NCBI RefSeq assembly: GCF_020921035.1
Contig: NC_063156.1
Coordinates: 23,608,283-23,672,282 of the forward strand
Reading direction: 5' to 3'
Source of the DNA: Rhodamnia argentea
Taxonomy: Eukaryota > Streptophyta > Magnoliopsida > Myrtales > Myrtaceae
DNA length: 64,000 nt
The notes under the pieces are model-generated. The model had not been told where the DNA came from. It saw only the letters and a program-made list of their open reading frames with translations, and ran no database searches. The position numbers were made by a program, and so were the translations under genes. Each line of letters begins with the position of its first letter. Position 1 is the first letter of the stretch. Below are positions 23,295 to 35,900 of this stretch, in pieces.

Positions 23295-23755
23295 GTTTCA
23301 AGTTCCTTCTAGATATCACGTGGGATATGAAACCAATCCTTTGGAACCGGTTCTCCATTTTTTGAAACTTGAAACCTACATTTCATATCCTAAAACATAC
23401 TTTGTCGCAGGTTCTAGGGCCGGTTTCAAGGTCTAATCGGTTCCGCGTATATTCTTAGTTAAACAATTGCGGTGAATTAACACTTCTTATCCACTGACCG
23501 TAACTCATATTTAGACACTTATCGGCGAACGCTATGGAATACCGCAAGATCACGTGAAGACATAGAAAAAGAAATACACAATGGCTTATTCCATATTCTA
23601 GGTTGTGAGTATCGCATCTTGAAATCTGAAACCTACCTCGGAATCGGTTTTGAAACCCGAAACTTACTCTGCATATTCCGGAACCCGGAAACCTACCCTA
23701 CTTCCATCGATTCAATTCTTTGATTCCCGGTTCTACCCCAAAACTATACTCGCCC
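23295..23755. repeat. Dispersed repeat family R2, copy B
   Basis: Partner of 17497-18000: the same ordered blocks, including AACAATTGCGGTGAATTA, GCAAGATCACGTGAAGACAT and the terminal TTCCCGGTTCTACC block. Confidence 0.7.
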
Positions 23756-25756
23756 CCCGCACCGAATTGCTAAATCAATCAAAGACTTAAGAGCTTAGCT
23801 AAGGTTTTGCTAGTTGGGGTAGTGCAAATCCAGACAAGGGGGTAGAGAGGAGGGTGGGAGTAAGACGTGTCAACCATAAATCTTTTTTAGGGTTTAGTTG
23901 GGAATCATGATTTCATTTAGTCATGGGAGTAGGAAAGCTCTAATGATCGTGATTTTTTTTAATATTCTTGGATTCTTCCTAAAAACCAGACCAGTACTTG
24001 TGTTTGAGTGTGTGTCGTTCGAACGAATTATGCTCTTTTTTAGGTCTGCCATGTCTGCAAGGAAAGGGAGAAAAAAAAATCGATTTAATTAAGTAAAAAT
24101 TAGGGTTTGTTAGAGGGGTATTTTCACTCAATAATGCACGTTCATGCGAGTTTCTTCTGGTCCACAGGCTCCGGCTCAACATTCATTTCTCCATTTCACA
24201 TGTGATTTTGCACCCGACACCGAAATCATTTGACCTTAATCACGACTTAACAGGATCCGAGATGATGGAAAAGTCAATGGTAGGTGTTGTATTAGTTTAC
24301 AACCCTTTTAATTTGTGGATTTTCTTCTTCTTCTTTTTCTGGAGAAAGTACAGCTTTAAGTACGAAAATAATGAGCTTTGAATGGTTTCCTTCGATTTTA
24401 TATATTCATTTGCTAGGGTGGCACGACCTAAATTGTAGAATTTTCGTACACCTCTTGAGAACTCATTTCGCCAAAAAAATAAAAAATAAAAGACCTATTT
24501 TTCCCCTAAAAATAAAAATAGGAAAGAATGGCCGAGCGGTCCAAGAAAGGGGAAAGGCAAAAAAATAAATTTTAAAAAATATTAAACTATTATGTAGCAT
24601 GCCAGTTGGTGTCCATGTGAGCACCGATTGATCAAAATTTGATGAATGGACTGAATTGACACAATTGTAAAAGGTTTAGGATTGAATCGGCAAAAAAAAG
24701 AAAATTTTAGGATTGAATTGGTGAAATTGCAATAGATTTAAGGTTTTTTTTGGTAATTTTCCCGTATTCGAATATAAAACACGAGGCGGCCGTGGATTTT
24801 TATTTTCCATGCCATTTGCAAAATACGTTGTCGTCGCGGGATCCAAAAAAATCTTATAATCAATTTAACCCGATTGATTTTCATTATTCTTTTTTCGTTT
24901 CTAATGGTCCGACCGATTGGATCGCAAAAACTAATTCCAAAGACTATATACAACATGAATGACATATGTGGGTTAAGACTTGTAAAATCATGTCTTATGA
25001 TAGCTGGAAAAAATAAAGTTCTATTATTTCTGTGGGCTAAGACTTGTAAAATAAAAAAAAAATTCTTCGCGATTCCATCTGTATTTTTTTTTAACTTTAA
25101 TCCGCAATTATGTATTGCAATTCTTAGTTTGGATCGCTCATGACCGACTAGGCCGGTTTTGGTTAACCAACGCACATATAATCAATCAATCCTCCTGATT
25201 CTCCGGCTTCTATTGAAATCATGTCATGCACGTATCATAGATCGGTCATGTTTAAATAAATATTGTTTAATAAGTATTTTGTAGCCAGCTATGTAGTGAA
25301 GATCATAGCTGAGAAGTCAAAACACTGGTTGGTAGAACTTAGAAGCAAGTATGCTCTTCACACGGCCTACTTAGAGACTTAGACATTGATCGTTCCCTCG
25401 CACCAGTTCGGTCCGTCGTGAATTTCGGGTTAATGTCGTTAAAATCGCAATCCTCGATAATCGAATGGTAAAAGAAAAGTATTCATATAATCTCAGATTA
25501 GGAGAGATTCCTCCTCCAGGAATCTAATATGGTTCAAAAGCCTCTTAGGAAGAAACGGGCCGAATGATACGGAAGAGAGAGTGATTAAGAAAATGTTAAG
25601 AGATTGGTTAGTGGAGTTATTGTATGTGAAAATCGGAATTAAATTAAGTGACGTGCGGCTGATTATTTTTGAACAGACGTGTACGTGTTAGAAAAAATAA
25701 TCAAATGAAGCACCAGCAAGAAGACATTGACTTATTTATTTATTTATTTGGCATTT

Positions 25757-26160
25757 TCGGTGTCCTATTAATGTTAGTTTATGACATTTTGGAAAAGTTA
25801 TCTAAAATGTCATATACTTAATATACGACGTTTTATTCAGTCATAAATCTTTCAATTATATCAATTTAATTTTAAAATTTTCGAAAATTTTTCAATTTAG
25901 TTCTAATCCTTTCAATTGTATTAATTTAATCTTGAACATTTTGACAACATGCCAATTTAGTCCTAAATTTATTGACAATTTGTCAATGTAGTCCTTTTGT
26001 CCGATTATCCAAATAATAGGTATAGGACTATATTAACAAAATTTCAAAAAGTTTAAGACTAAATCGGCAAATCGTCAAAAGATTTAGGATTAAATTGGTA
26101 CAATTGAAAAGTTCAGAGAATTGGCCATTATATAATAGTTCTGAGATTTTTTTCGACAAT
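25757..26160. repeat. Fold-back repeat D
   Basis: The left half reads as forward 'caatttagt/tcctaaat' words and the right half as their reverse complement (TTTAAGACTAAATCGGCAAA, GATTTAGGATTAAATTGG). The segment is therefore a long imperfect inverted repeat of the class found repeatedly between 27 and 48 kb. Confidence 0.5.
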
Positions 26161-27231
26161 TATCCCCAAGGAGCTTTGCTCTCGTTGCATAACATTCAGC
26201 TGGAATCGAGGTTTCTTCTAGTCACCCCATGACGCTGGGACCGCCAAAGCCTAGGCCTCGAGACAAGGCAAGAGACCTTGTTCTCATAGGCGCACCTATA
26301 TAGTATATGCTAGGGATAAGAGTTCTCTCTGTTCCAACGGGAGTAGAAGTACACGAGCCCGCTAATCTACGAACTCCCATGTCCTAATTTCATATATGAA
26401 GAGAAATACAAAAATCTAGGATGTGAAAATGCTATGTTTGTTTTCCAATTGATGTACAAAGCAGCATCGAAATTTCATCGTTTGAGCCGTATGCAATGCG
26501 CAAAGGATGCCTTGTCCTTTTCTTGTCACATGAGTCTGAATTTCATATTTCCGAAAAAAAAATTATTGATCAATTTTTAAAACAATACAATCGATTATTT
26601 TTAGAAAAATATTTTTCAAACCACTTTTTTTTTTTATAAAATAAATGGAGCCTTAGAGACAAAACAAATGCTTGGCGATATAATGCGCAAGTGCTAATGG
26701 AATTGTAATGAACGTGCCTCTTGTCCTTATTAATTTAAGAATTTTGGGGGATCGAAAGCAGCCGGACGAAGGATTATATCAATTTGTTTTACATTCGTCA
26801 CATCGCTTGTGGGATTAAATAATCTCGGGGAATTTCTGTTAAATTATAAATTTCAAGATCATGCTCACGTCGAGGCAAAGTTCTTGCCGACAGTCTCGAA
26901 TAATCAACGGCCGACTCCCATGATTCACCCACAGCTGGAGCACTCCATCGTTCGAACCATTTTCGGGGAAATTGTCGCTAGTAATCTGAATTTTTAATGT
27001 CATTGTTCGATTATATAGATGAAAAACTGATGCATATCTAAGTAGCACCGATATCGACATCCGATATGAAGAGGCCCTCGAAAAGTGCCCGCGCTTCCTA
27101 GATGCATATTAAACATTATGAGAGCTTGTTCTCCTGCGTGGAATTCAAGAATACACGACAAAGTAAGGCTCGTCAAAATTATAGAAATCGTGATGGTTTA
27201 ATTAAGGAAGAAATTATCCTGTTAGTCGTAC

Positions 27232-27475
27232 GGACGCCATTCGGCCTCAAACTTTTCAATTTCGCCGATTTAGCTCTAAACCTTTGTGTTAAAAATCAAT
27301 TTAGTCATTCCGATCAATTTTTGCGCTAGCATGGTGGTATGCCACGTCGGGACGGCCGCCACCACATCGGCGGCTCCCGGCAAAGTTTGATCGGAATGAC
27401 TATGCTGGAATTTCATGCAAGGGTCTAAAACTCAATTAACAAAATTAGAAAGTTTAGAGCTGAATTAACATCCGC
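27232..27475. repeat. Fold-back repeat C, cut by the duplication breakpoint
   Basis: The left arm (AACTTTTCAATTTCGCCGAT, TTAGCTCTAAACC) is complementary to the right arm (AAATTAGAAAGTTTAGAGCTGA) across a GC-rich centre containing CCACGTCGG and CCACATCGG words. The left end of tandem unit 1 (27417) falls inside the right arm; only the portion from 27417 on is present in unit 2. Confidence 0.6.
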
Positions 27476-27797
27476 GATCCCCCTCTAAGAGAAGGGAAAT
27501 TCAGGGTTTTGGGTCGCTGTGCATACTCGAGGTCAATGTCCTAGCTAGTAACTTCTAGTCAAAGTAGTGGTTCGCCATGAGGAATCAGCAGCTTCATTTC
27601 GAGTCAGAGATCGACTAGAGCAATCCAACTACAACTGATGAAATGCGATACTTTTCTCCTACGGATTTCGCAGTGGTTGGGCAATGCATTGATCAACTTT
27701 ACGAGCACCAACCGTGGGTGACGATGACAAAATGAGTTAATGACGCAATAATTGATGGTTGACTAAAAAAAAAAATACTCCTATAAAGGCAAAAAGA

Positions 27798-27822
27798 ATA
27801 TATATATATATATATATATATA
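27798..27822. repeat. (TA)n microsatellite
   Basis: TA run; the counterpart in unit 2 (about 44473-44496) differs slightly in length. Confidence 0.9.
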
Positions 27823-28883
27823 AAATTGTTTATTAAATGGAAAGACTTTGACATTTACCTCATTGGCCCAATGTAAACAGTTTCAAGTCCCGGCACACGT
27901 CATCTAGTGAATGGGATATATTTGGAGAGAAGTTTGTTTTGCAGTATCTTGATGCTTTTAAGCAAAGTTTTAAATTTTAAAAAAAAAACACGAAAAATTG
28001 ATATCGAGGGAATTTGTAAAGGGCCCCTCTCCGACTTAAGCCCGTTCATGCTCGAAGAATTATATGCGATTATGATAAGACGGATGGTCGAGAGTCACAT
28101 CTAAGGCCCGATCTTGGGTCCAATATAAATCCCGCCTAGTGACCACCGCTGCAGCCCGAAATGAAAAGTACAGCAAATGCCTCCTTTGTTTCGAGGAAAA
28201 TGAATTACCCGGAAAATAACATTATTTTTATGAAAAATATTTTTGATTTTTTTTTTTTATTGTGCAACAACAATATCACGCACCAAAATCAGGATGCGGC
28301 CCAATAAATAGAACACGGACATGGCAACGGCCCACCCAGATTAGATGTTGATTTAGAAATTAGGATATCATTGAGAAAGAGAGGTACGTCCGTTCATGTT
28401 GGATCGGGTCAGTCCACGTTATGGGCCGGACTAGTTGTATTTACCCAAAAAGAAACTAAGTTGGACTTTTGAGTGGGACGTGACGCACGCTTGGTATCAG
28501 CTTTGGCTACAACTGCATAATAGCCAAGCACAAAAAAAAAAAAAACAAGACGAAAGGTGAAAAAGGACTTTGCTACTATAATAGTTTTTGGACGACTGTA
28601 ATAATAATAATATTTTGTGAGCCATAAGTTTTTAAAAGGGTGGACGTGATAATCATTTTTTATTCATTATTATTTTTTATGGCCCAAAACAAACCGTTAG
28701 CATAATAGCCCCTCAAAGAATATTACATAATCAATTCCTCAATCAAAGTTCAACTACAACACGAACTACAAATCAGATTTCTTGATCTTGTAAAAAAAAT
28801 ATTTAATAGTTAAACATCAAGTTTATATTTCACAAACAATTTTCTTTTTTATTTTCTTCTATATTCTTAGTCAAATCGACATA

Positions 28884-29767
28884 AATTATACCTATCAAAA
28901 TGGATATAAAACCCATTTATTAACCCAAATTTATTTACATGGGTAACAAATGGGTCACTTAAAATGTGCATGCCAACCATAAATGGATTGATAGATGGAT
29001 GAGCCAAAATGAATGGATCTTAAATTGGTTCCGTTATGAACCAATTTACAACCCATTTACAATTAAAAGCCTTGCTCCCACGTTTCACACCATTCCCACA
29101 CACGACATCTTCATCATCTTCCTCTTTAATCCTTCACCTCGCTCTTCATTCGATACGATCTCGTTCACCGCCGCCAACTCCAACCGCAAAGATTGTTTTC
29201 GATTAATCGTCAAGGAAGGGTTTGTTTGTCTCTCCCTCGTCGGGGAAGTCCCAAGCCTTGAGATTAGCCGAACGCCGCAGAGCTCGAGGCTAGTCGAGAT
29301 CTAGCCTCGAGCTCGCCACCGGGATCTTGGTGAGACCCGAGATCGCGAGCTTCGAGCGAGCTAGAGGCTTACCGGGACACGGTCGATTGCTGGGCTTCCC
29401 ACTGTCGCCGAAGCCCTACAACCGGTAGACAGAGGAGGAAGGTAGCAGATGTAGGAGGGAGCTTGCGGACGAAGGAGCGAGGAGGAAAAAAAGAAAAAGA
29501 AAAAAGAAAAAAAAAGAAAAAGAAAATAAAATAAAAACTTAAAACATTTTATAAAAAAAAATTCACTAAATTTACGGAAACTAAAAAGATTAAAAAAAAT
29601 TAAATATATAAGTAATTATTAATATGTGTCGGGTTGGGTATGGTCAAGTTAGGTATGGGTCAATAAATTTACACTACGCATAAATGAGTCATAAAATGGT
29701 TAATGGGTCAAGCCATTTAAGACCCGACCTTTACCCGACCCGACCCCACTTGTTTAACAGGTCTAAT
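28884..29767. mobile_element. Non-autonomous element E in unit 1 with GC-rich cargo
   Basis: The ends are inverted relatives (ATTATACCTATCAAAA at left; the right end reads ATTAGACCTGTTAAAC in reverse complement). Both arms contain 'tgacccatt/aatgggtca' words. The core 29060-29440 is GC-richer than its surroundings and contains a 112-codon open frame (28966-29304) with Ser/Pro-rich sequence reminiscent of a captured leader or first exon, but I recognise no family. The right arm is missing from the unit 2 copy. Confidence 0.5.
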
Positions 29768-29842
29768 GTAAATCACCATCCACGTTCATTTAATATATAG
29801 CAGACTTTTTTTTAATTACAAACCCGCTTGGACATGAAATGT

Positions 29843-30397
29843 GGAAAAAGTGTCAAAAAAATTATAAATCTATTGCATCCGTACTAATTCAGTCCTAAAC
29901 ATTTTGTTGGAGCCAATTCGGTCCTAAACATTTTGCATCGATACAAATTTAGTCATAAACCTTTTATATTTGTGTCTATTCGGTCAATTCGGTCAATTTT
30001 AGTCGAAAATCGCTAATGTGGACGTCGGTTGTCCATGGAGACCTTCGTTTGGGGTTGGCAAGGGTTGGTTGGCGACCCTTGCCACCCCCCCAAAATAAAA
30101 AAAAAAGTGCGAAAAAAGAAAAACAAGACAAAAAGAAAAAACCAAAATTTTTTAAGAAATTATTAAGAATAATTAAAAATATTAAAATAGTATTAAAAAA
30201 TATCTAAGTCAACGTCGGTCGTGTCATGTAGAACAACCGACGTCCACGTCAGCGATTTACGGCTAAAATTGACCGGATCGACTCAATTGTAATTGGTACA
30301 AATGCAAGAGGTTTATGACCGAATTGACACCAATAAAAGGTTAATGACGTAATGACATCAATGCAGTAGGTTTAGGACTTTGTTGACACTTTTCCCC
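29843..30397. mobile_element. Mutator-like fold-back MITE (element A), unit 1
   Basis: Termini are inverted repeats: GGAAAAAGTGTCAA at the left and GGGGAAAAGTGTCAA in reverse complement at the right. They are flanked by 9-bp duplications ATGAAATGT (29834-29842) and ATGAATTGT (30398-30406), which differ at one base. The arms are imperfectly complementary over a few hundred bp ('cctaaac...attcggtc' words) with a GC-rich centre (GACGTCGG). The 9-bp target duplication and G-start termini fit Mutator superfamily MITEs. Confidence 0.65.
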
Positions 30398-30667
30398 ATG
30401 AATTGTGGATTCGGCCGTGGATAGAGATCGTTTCTATAAGTAGAATTGTCCCCAAAGTCATTGTATTTTTCGTCACGGAAAAGATAATGAATATTTTCGT
30501 CCGGCAACAAGATTACATTTTCCATGTTCTCGTAGGCCAATCTGCAATTTCCAGGAAATGTACCATTGACATGTCCTTGATATAAGCCCAATCAGATTAA
30601 CACAATCGAAAGTGATATTTTCCTTTACCATTGGAAGAAAGTTAGTCGTCTTTCGTTCGTGACAACA

Positions 30668-30669
30668 AC

Positions 30670-30712
<43 letters not shown>
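30668..30712. repeat. (AAT)n microsatellite, unit 1
   Basis: An uninterrupted AAT run of about 15 repeats. The homologous run in unit 2 (47212-47244) is shorter, and its flank differs by several substitutions. Confidence 0.95.
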
Positions 30713-30714
<2 letters not shown>

Positions 30715-31215
30715 CTTGAAATGTGCCTTGATTTAAATAGCAGAACCACAAGATTTTCCAATTGACCCCATGTGCTCGCCTTCTTTGACTGACTGACGGC
30801 TGCGGAACCAAACAATCGGAAAATAAGACGAATGATTGCACGACAATTCCAACCTTGCCGCCCAAGCAAAATCGAGGATTCCACGACAAAATGAATTAAT
30901 AAATGTAGATACAAAAGGCTGCTGGTCGTGACCTTTGTCCTAAAGCGTTGCGTCAAGACGAATAAAGACGCCATGTCTCTGTCAAACAGGCGTGGCCAAG
31001 CTGCATAACTCCATATTGGAAAATGCTGCCACAGTTTTTTTTTTCCTTTTTTAATTTCTTGTATCGGTTGACTCAGTAAAGACAAAGACATTGCTGAAGA
31101 AAATGCATCCACATTTCTTTCCCCGGACCGGTAACATGTGCATTGTGCATTGTAGATATAACTTATGTTTTCTACTTTTTCCTTTTTTGAAACCCCATGT
31201 GTTTTTGGCTGACCG

Positions 31216-31830
31216 ATGATCGGGCAAAGTACCCAAAAAAGTCACAAATCTATTGCATTTGTACCGATTTAATCCGAAATTTTTTAATTGTACCGATTGA
31301 ATTATAAAATTTTTGATGATTAGCCAATCTAGTCCATCCTACTAATTTTAATCGAAAATCGCCGACATGAACGACAGTCGTCCGACATGGCATGGCCGCC
31401 GCTAACATGGACGAGTTTTATTATTTTTGTTTTTTCTTTTCTTTCCCAACTTTGGGGCAACGAGGTTGCCCGCCGACCATCACTAGCCACGGGCGAGGGC
31501 GTCAGTCCCTCACCTATATCCGGGCGAGGCCTGACACCCTCGTGGTCAATGAGGGCCGCGACACCCTTGCATGGTCTAGGCAAGGGCCGTGATGCTCTCG
31601 CCAACCCAGAGTTGTAAAAAAGAAAAAACAAAGAAAGGAAAAAAAAGGAAAGAAAAAATATTGAAAAAATATAAAAATTTTCTATGTCAGCAATGGTTGT
31701 GCCACGTAGGAACCCCGGCATCCATGTCGGGGATTATAGGGTCAAAAGGTTTTGGACTCAATCAGTACAATTAAAAAGTTTAAAACTAAATTGACACCGA
31801 TGTAATAAATTTAGTACTTTTTTTATACTT
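31216..31830. mobile_element. Mutator-like fold-back MITE (element B), unit 1
   Basis: Left end GGCAAAGTACCCAAAAAAGT and right end GGGAAAGTATAAAAAAAGT (reverse complement) are inverted. The arms carry ATCTATTGCATTTGTACCGA-like and complementary words around a GC-rich core (31440-31610). It is the same structural class as element A. Flanking target duplication is not clear. Confidence 0.55.
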
Positions 31831-32509
31831 TCCCTAATGATAACCTAACGCGTGATTTCCGAACTCGGATCAAGTGAGCTTTGGTATCAACCCAAATGAC
31901 AATTTGAGTTCCCACAAATAAATAGGTCGAGCATTTGGTCTCCTGGCATTTGCATACATGCTTTCATAGTATGTCAATCATTCAGCTCGGGAGCTAGAGT
32001 TTTCCCTTTCAAACCATATCAATTGCGAGAACTAGTCCGTGTGAGGGCTATCGACCCGGATCTAAGGTTAAAACTCAAACGGTTTATAGGGGTTGCAAGG
32101 TGTTTGACAGGCTTTCATCAATAATCAAATTTTCAACGAGGATATAATCAATTTCGTCTATTGAATTCAATTCAAGCAGTGATGTTTTAGTGACTAAAAT
32201 CTAACATAATGCAAAAATAATCATGGGGGTGATTCCATTCAATCCAAGCAATGAATGTTTTAGTGACTAAGGCTAATGCAATGCCACACTGATCATGGGG
32301 GTGATTAGATTGGAATAATAATGCGTCCTCCTTCCCCGATCGCCAGAAGCACGAGCCGACTGACGTGACCATGCTCCATTTACGATTCTGCCCTTTTCTT
32401 ACATAGAAAGTGAAAACGTGGATCCTTTGTAAGCTGGAACAGTCAGTCAAACGTATGTGATTCTCGTGCTTTTTGAAATTTTTTTAAGAAGGCTAATGAT
32501 ATATACATT

Positions 32510-32782
32510 TGAAGAACAGAATAGTTTTTGGGGAAAAGAAAAAGTTGAACGAGAAGCTTTTGAAGGGATGAAATTCAGTATATCGTTCTAAATTCTTACA
32601 TATACATAAGAACATATAAATACAAGAATGTAGAAATAGGAAAAAAATATACAATATGTTATTTTCCTATTCTATAGACTAAGTATCCAATATTAGAGAT
32701 TTACAGAATTAATCAATCTGAGATGTGCACAAAATAAAATCAATCTTCAGCATTTAGTCCCAATTTATAGCTCGTGTCAACA
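32510..32782 (-). repeat. 3' LTR of the unit 1 Copia element
   Basis: It begins TGAAGAACAG and ends GTCAACA on the plus strand (TG...CA ends). It is immediately followed by the polypurine tract complement CTCCCCCTCAAG at 32783-32794. Confidence 0.85.
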
Positions 32783-32934
32783 CTCCCCCTCAAGTTGATG
32801 TATAAATATATTTAATGCCCAACTTGTTGAGCGAGTTGTAGAAGATCCCGCTTAATACAGCCTTCGTCAGTATGTCAGCCAATTGATCTTCAGATTTATT
32901 AAAAAAAAAATCGAGCTATCTTGTTATCTAGATT

Positions 32935-35900
32935 TTATTTGATAAAATGTCGATCTACCTTAATATGCTTGGTACAAGCGTGCTGAATTGAATTGTGAGA
33001 AATATCAATTGCAGTATTATAGTCACAAAACAAATTCATCTCAAACTTGGGAGCAAGGCCAAGTTCCGACATTAACCTCTTGAGCCAAATAAGTTCACAA
33101 AGTCCTTTGGCTATCCCCCTGAATTTGGCTTCCGCACTCGACAATACTACTATTTTATGTTTCTTGCTTCTCCAAGTGACACAAATCCCTCATACAAAAG
33201 TAAAATACCCCGATGTCGATTTCCGGTCCGAAACACTCCATGCCCAATCTGCATCTATAAAACCTCCAATTTCAAGATGCCCATTCTTTGAAAATAAGAG
33301 TCATTTCCTTGGATCAAACTTCAAGTAGCAAAAGATTCGAACCACAACATTCATATGATCTTCAATAGGTGCATGCATAAATTGCCTAACAATGCTCACA
33401 GCACACGCAATATATGGACGAGTATGAGACAAATAGATTAACTTTCCCACTAACCTTTGATATCTCTTCTCACTAGTTGGCACCTGATCCGGGTATTTCT
33501 CAAGTTTGTAATTCTGAACAATTGAAGTATCAACTTGCTTACAATCTAGCATCCCCATCTTTGCCAATAGGTCTAGTACATATTTCCGTTGAGAAAGAAA
33601 TATGCCTCCTTTCATTCTGGCTATCTCAATTCCTAAGAAACACTTGAGTCCCCCAAGATTCTTCATTTCAAACTCCACTACGAATCTCTCTTAGAGTTTA
33701 GAAATCTCCTCCAGATCGTCCCCTATTATAATCATATCATCCAAATAAATAATCAAAACTGTTGCCTTTTCTTCATGTTGCCTCTAGAATAATGTATAAT
33801 CTGATAAATCTCTTTAAGATTACTCATATCTTTTCATAGCCAAGCTAAAATGACCAAACCAAGCATGGGGAGATTGTTTTAGTCCATATAGAGAACATTG
33901 CAACTTATATCCAATGCCTTGCTGTGAGAAAACATTGTACCCAGGTGGAATATCCATATAAATCTCTTCTTCAAGGTCACCATGGACGAAAGCATTCTTG
34001 ACATCAAACGGGTGTAGTGGCCAATCTAAGTTGGCAGTAAGAGACATCATAAATCTAACGGTGTTAAGCTTTGCAAATGTTGAGAATGTATCCTAGTAAT
34101 CTACGCCATATGTCTATGTGTATCCCTTTGCTATAAACCTTGCCTTATATCTCTTGATGGATCCATCCGCCTTGTATTTAACGGAGAACACTCATTTACA
34201 CCCCACGGTTTTCTTCCCTTTAGGCAATCCCATAAACTTTTAAGTTCTATTTTTTCGTAACGCCTTTGGGTCTTCCAAGGCTTCTTGTACCCTATCGGGA
34301 ACATGGAATGAAGACACATTAGACGTATATGCTTTTAGTGGTTTTGACAATCTCCTAGTTGACACATAGTTTGCAATGGGATATTTTGATCTCCTTTTCT
34401 CCACATCCGGTAAGTATCGGTTTGGGAGCTTGCCATGATTATACCCGCTAGGTAACTTATATCTAGTAGGTATATTAGAATTATCAAGATTATAGGATGT
34501 TGTAGGGAAAATTATCTTAGGAATATCCTCGGGAGATGAGTTGAGTCTTGGAGAGTGGGGAAACTATTTTTGCACATCGTGTTCATGTATGGCCTGCCCA
34601 TCCCTCGTCGGGACCTACCCAACCTTTGGTACCACCTACCCAGCTCTTGTTGGCAATGTTTGGACTTGCTTATCCTCCTTTGGGATTGACCCAACTTTCG
34701 ACATCTCCCGCCCAGCCCATGTCGACAATGTCGGGGCATGCCCAGCTGCTGTTGTGATACTACGGCCATTCACCCATTAATTCTTCATTCCTTCCCATAT
34801 CTCCTCCTAAAAGGAAGAGTTGGATATCGGAAAAAATTAGTTCAGATTCCATGAAGGTCACATCCATAGTAACATAGGTTTTTCGAGTAGACAGATTGTA
34901 GCAATTATAGCACACGGCATGTGGATCAAGTTTAGTGCTCTGATTTTTATGGATGTGTACGAAGGCTACACAGCCAAAAACTTTAAGGGAAATGATCAAA
35001 GTTGAAGGGAGAGAAACATGCGCTAATAGAGTCTATAGTGGAGTCTAAAATGCCAACACTTTAAAGGCGTCCTATCAAAGAGATGAACCACCGTGACAAC
35101 TGCATTTTCCCAAAATTTGTTCGGAACATAAGCTCTAATTAATAGTGCATGAGCTATCTTTAGGATGTGTTTGTTCTTCCATTTAGCTACCCTATTTTGC
35201 TGTGGTGTATGTGGGGAAAAGTATACTAGAAATGCCATAATTTTTGTACGGCGTTCACTTGAATGCTATAACTTTCAAAACGTTCACTTAAGTGCTATAA
35301 CTTTCAAAAATTGTTCACTTGAGTGCCATGTTGACGTGGATGCCGGAAAAGCTAACGTAGCAACCAGAAAGCTAACGTGGATCGCCGGAAAGCTGATGTG
35401 GCACGCCGAAAAAGTTATTGTAGCACTCAAGTGAACGATTTTGCTCCAACGTGACACTCAAGTGAATGATTTTTGAAAGTTATGGCACCTAAGTGAACAT
35501 TTTGAAAGTTATGGCACTCAAGTGAACGCCATACACAAGTTATGACACTCATGGTGTACTTATCCCGGTGTATGTGTATAGGACGTCTCATGAAGGAGAC
35601 CATGCTGCTGAAAATATACTTGCAGGTGTTGATTGGCATTTTCTCCACCATTATCAATACGAAGAACTGGAACTTTAGCACCAAATTGCGTCTTTATCAT
35701 AGTATGGAAGATACAAACCACATTTGATACTTTGTCTTTATGTTTCATCAAATATTACCAAGTCATTCAAGTGCAATCATCAACAAAGGTCACAAATCAC
35801 GTAATTCCCAAAACAGTAGTAATAGGAGAAGGATCCCAAACATCCGAATGTAATAAGGAAAAAGGAACACTCTTATTCAAACTTAGTAGAAAAGGAACAC

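Larger units (their letters stand above)
22229..27416. other. Gene-poor intergenic region
   Basis: The first few hundred bp upstream of 22228 are the presumed GT61 promoter and leader. Beyond that I see only dispersed repeats, AT-rich sequence and fold-back elements (listed). The longest frames here (for example 24738-25175, minus) show no family similarity and contain lysine/phenylalanine-rich low-complexity sequence typical of chance ORFs in AT-rich DNA. Confidence 0.5.

Noticed and set aside
24738-25175. 145-codon minus-strand frame
   Set aside because: Chance ORF in AT-rich sequence; no recognised motif, no neighbours or splice logic.
30473-30889. Minus-strand frames rich in Tyr or Leu
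   Set aside because: The homopolymeric amino acids come from translating the AAT microsatellite.
35214-35567. Array of repeated CACTTGAGTGC-like words considered as a CRISPR-like or satellite array
   Set aside because: Words are in inverted symmetry with terminal repeats and a target duplication, so it is a fold-back MITE; nothing here is prokaryotic.
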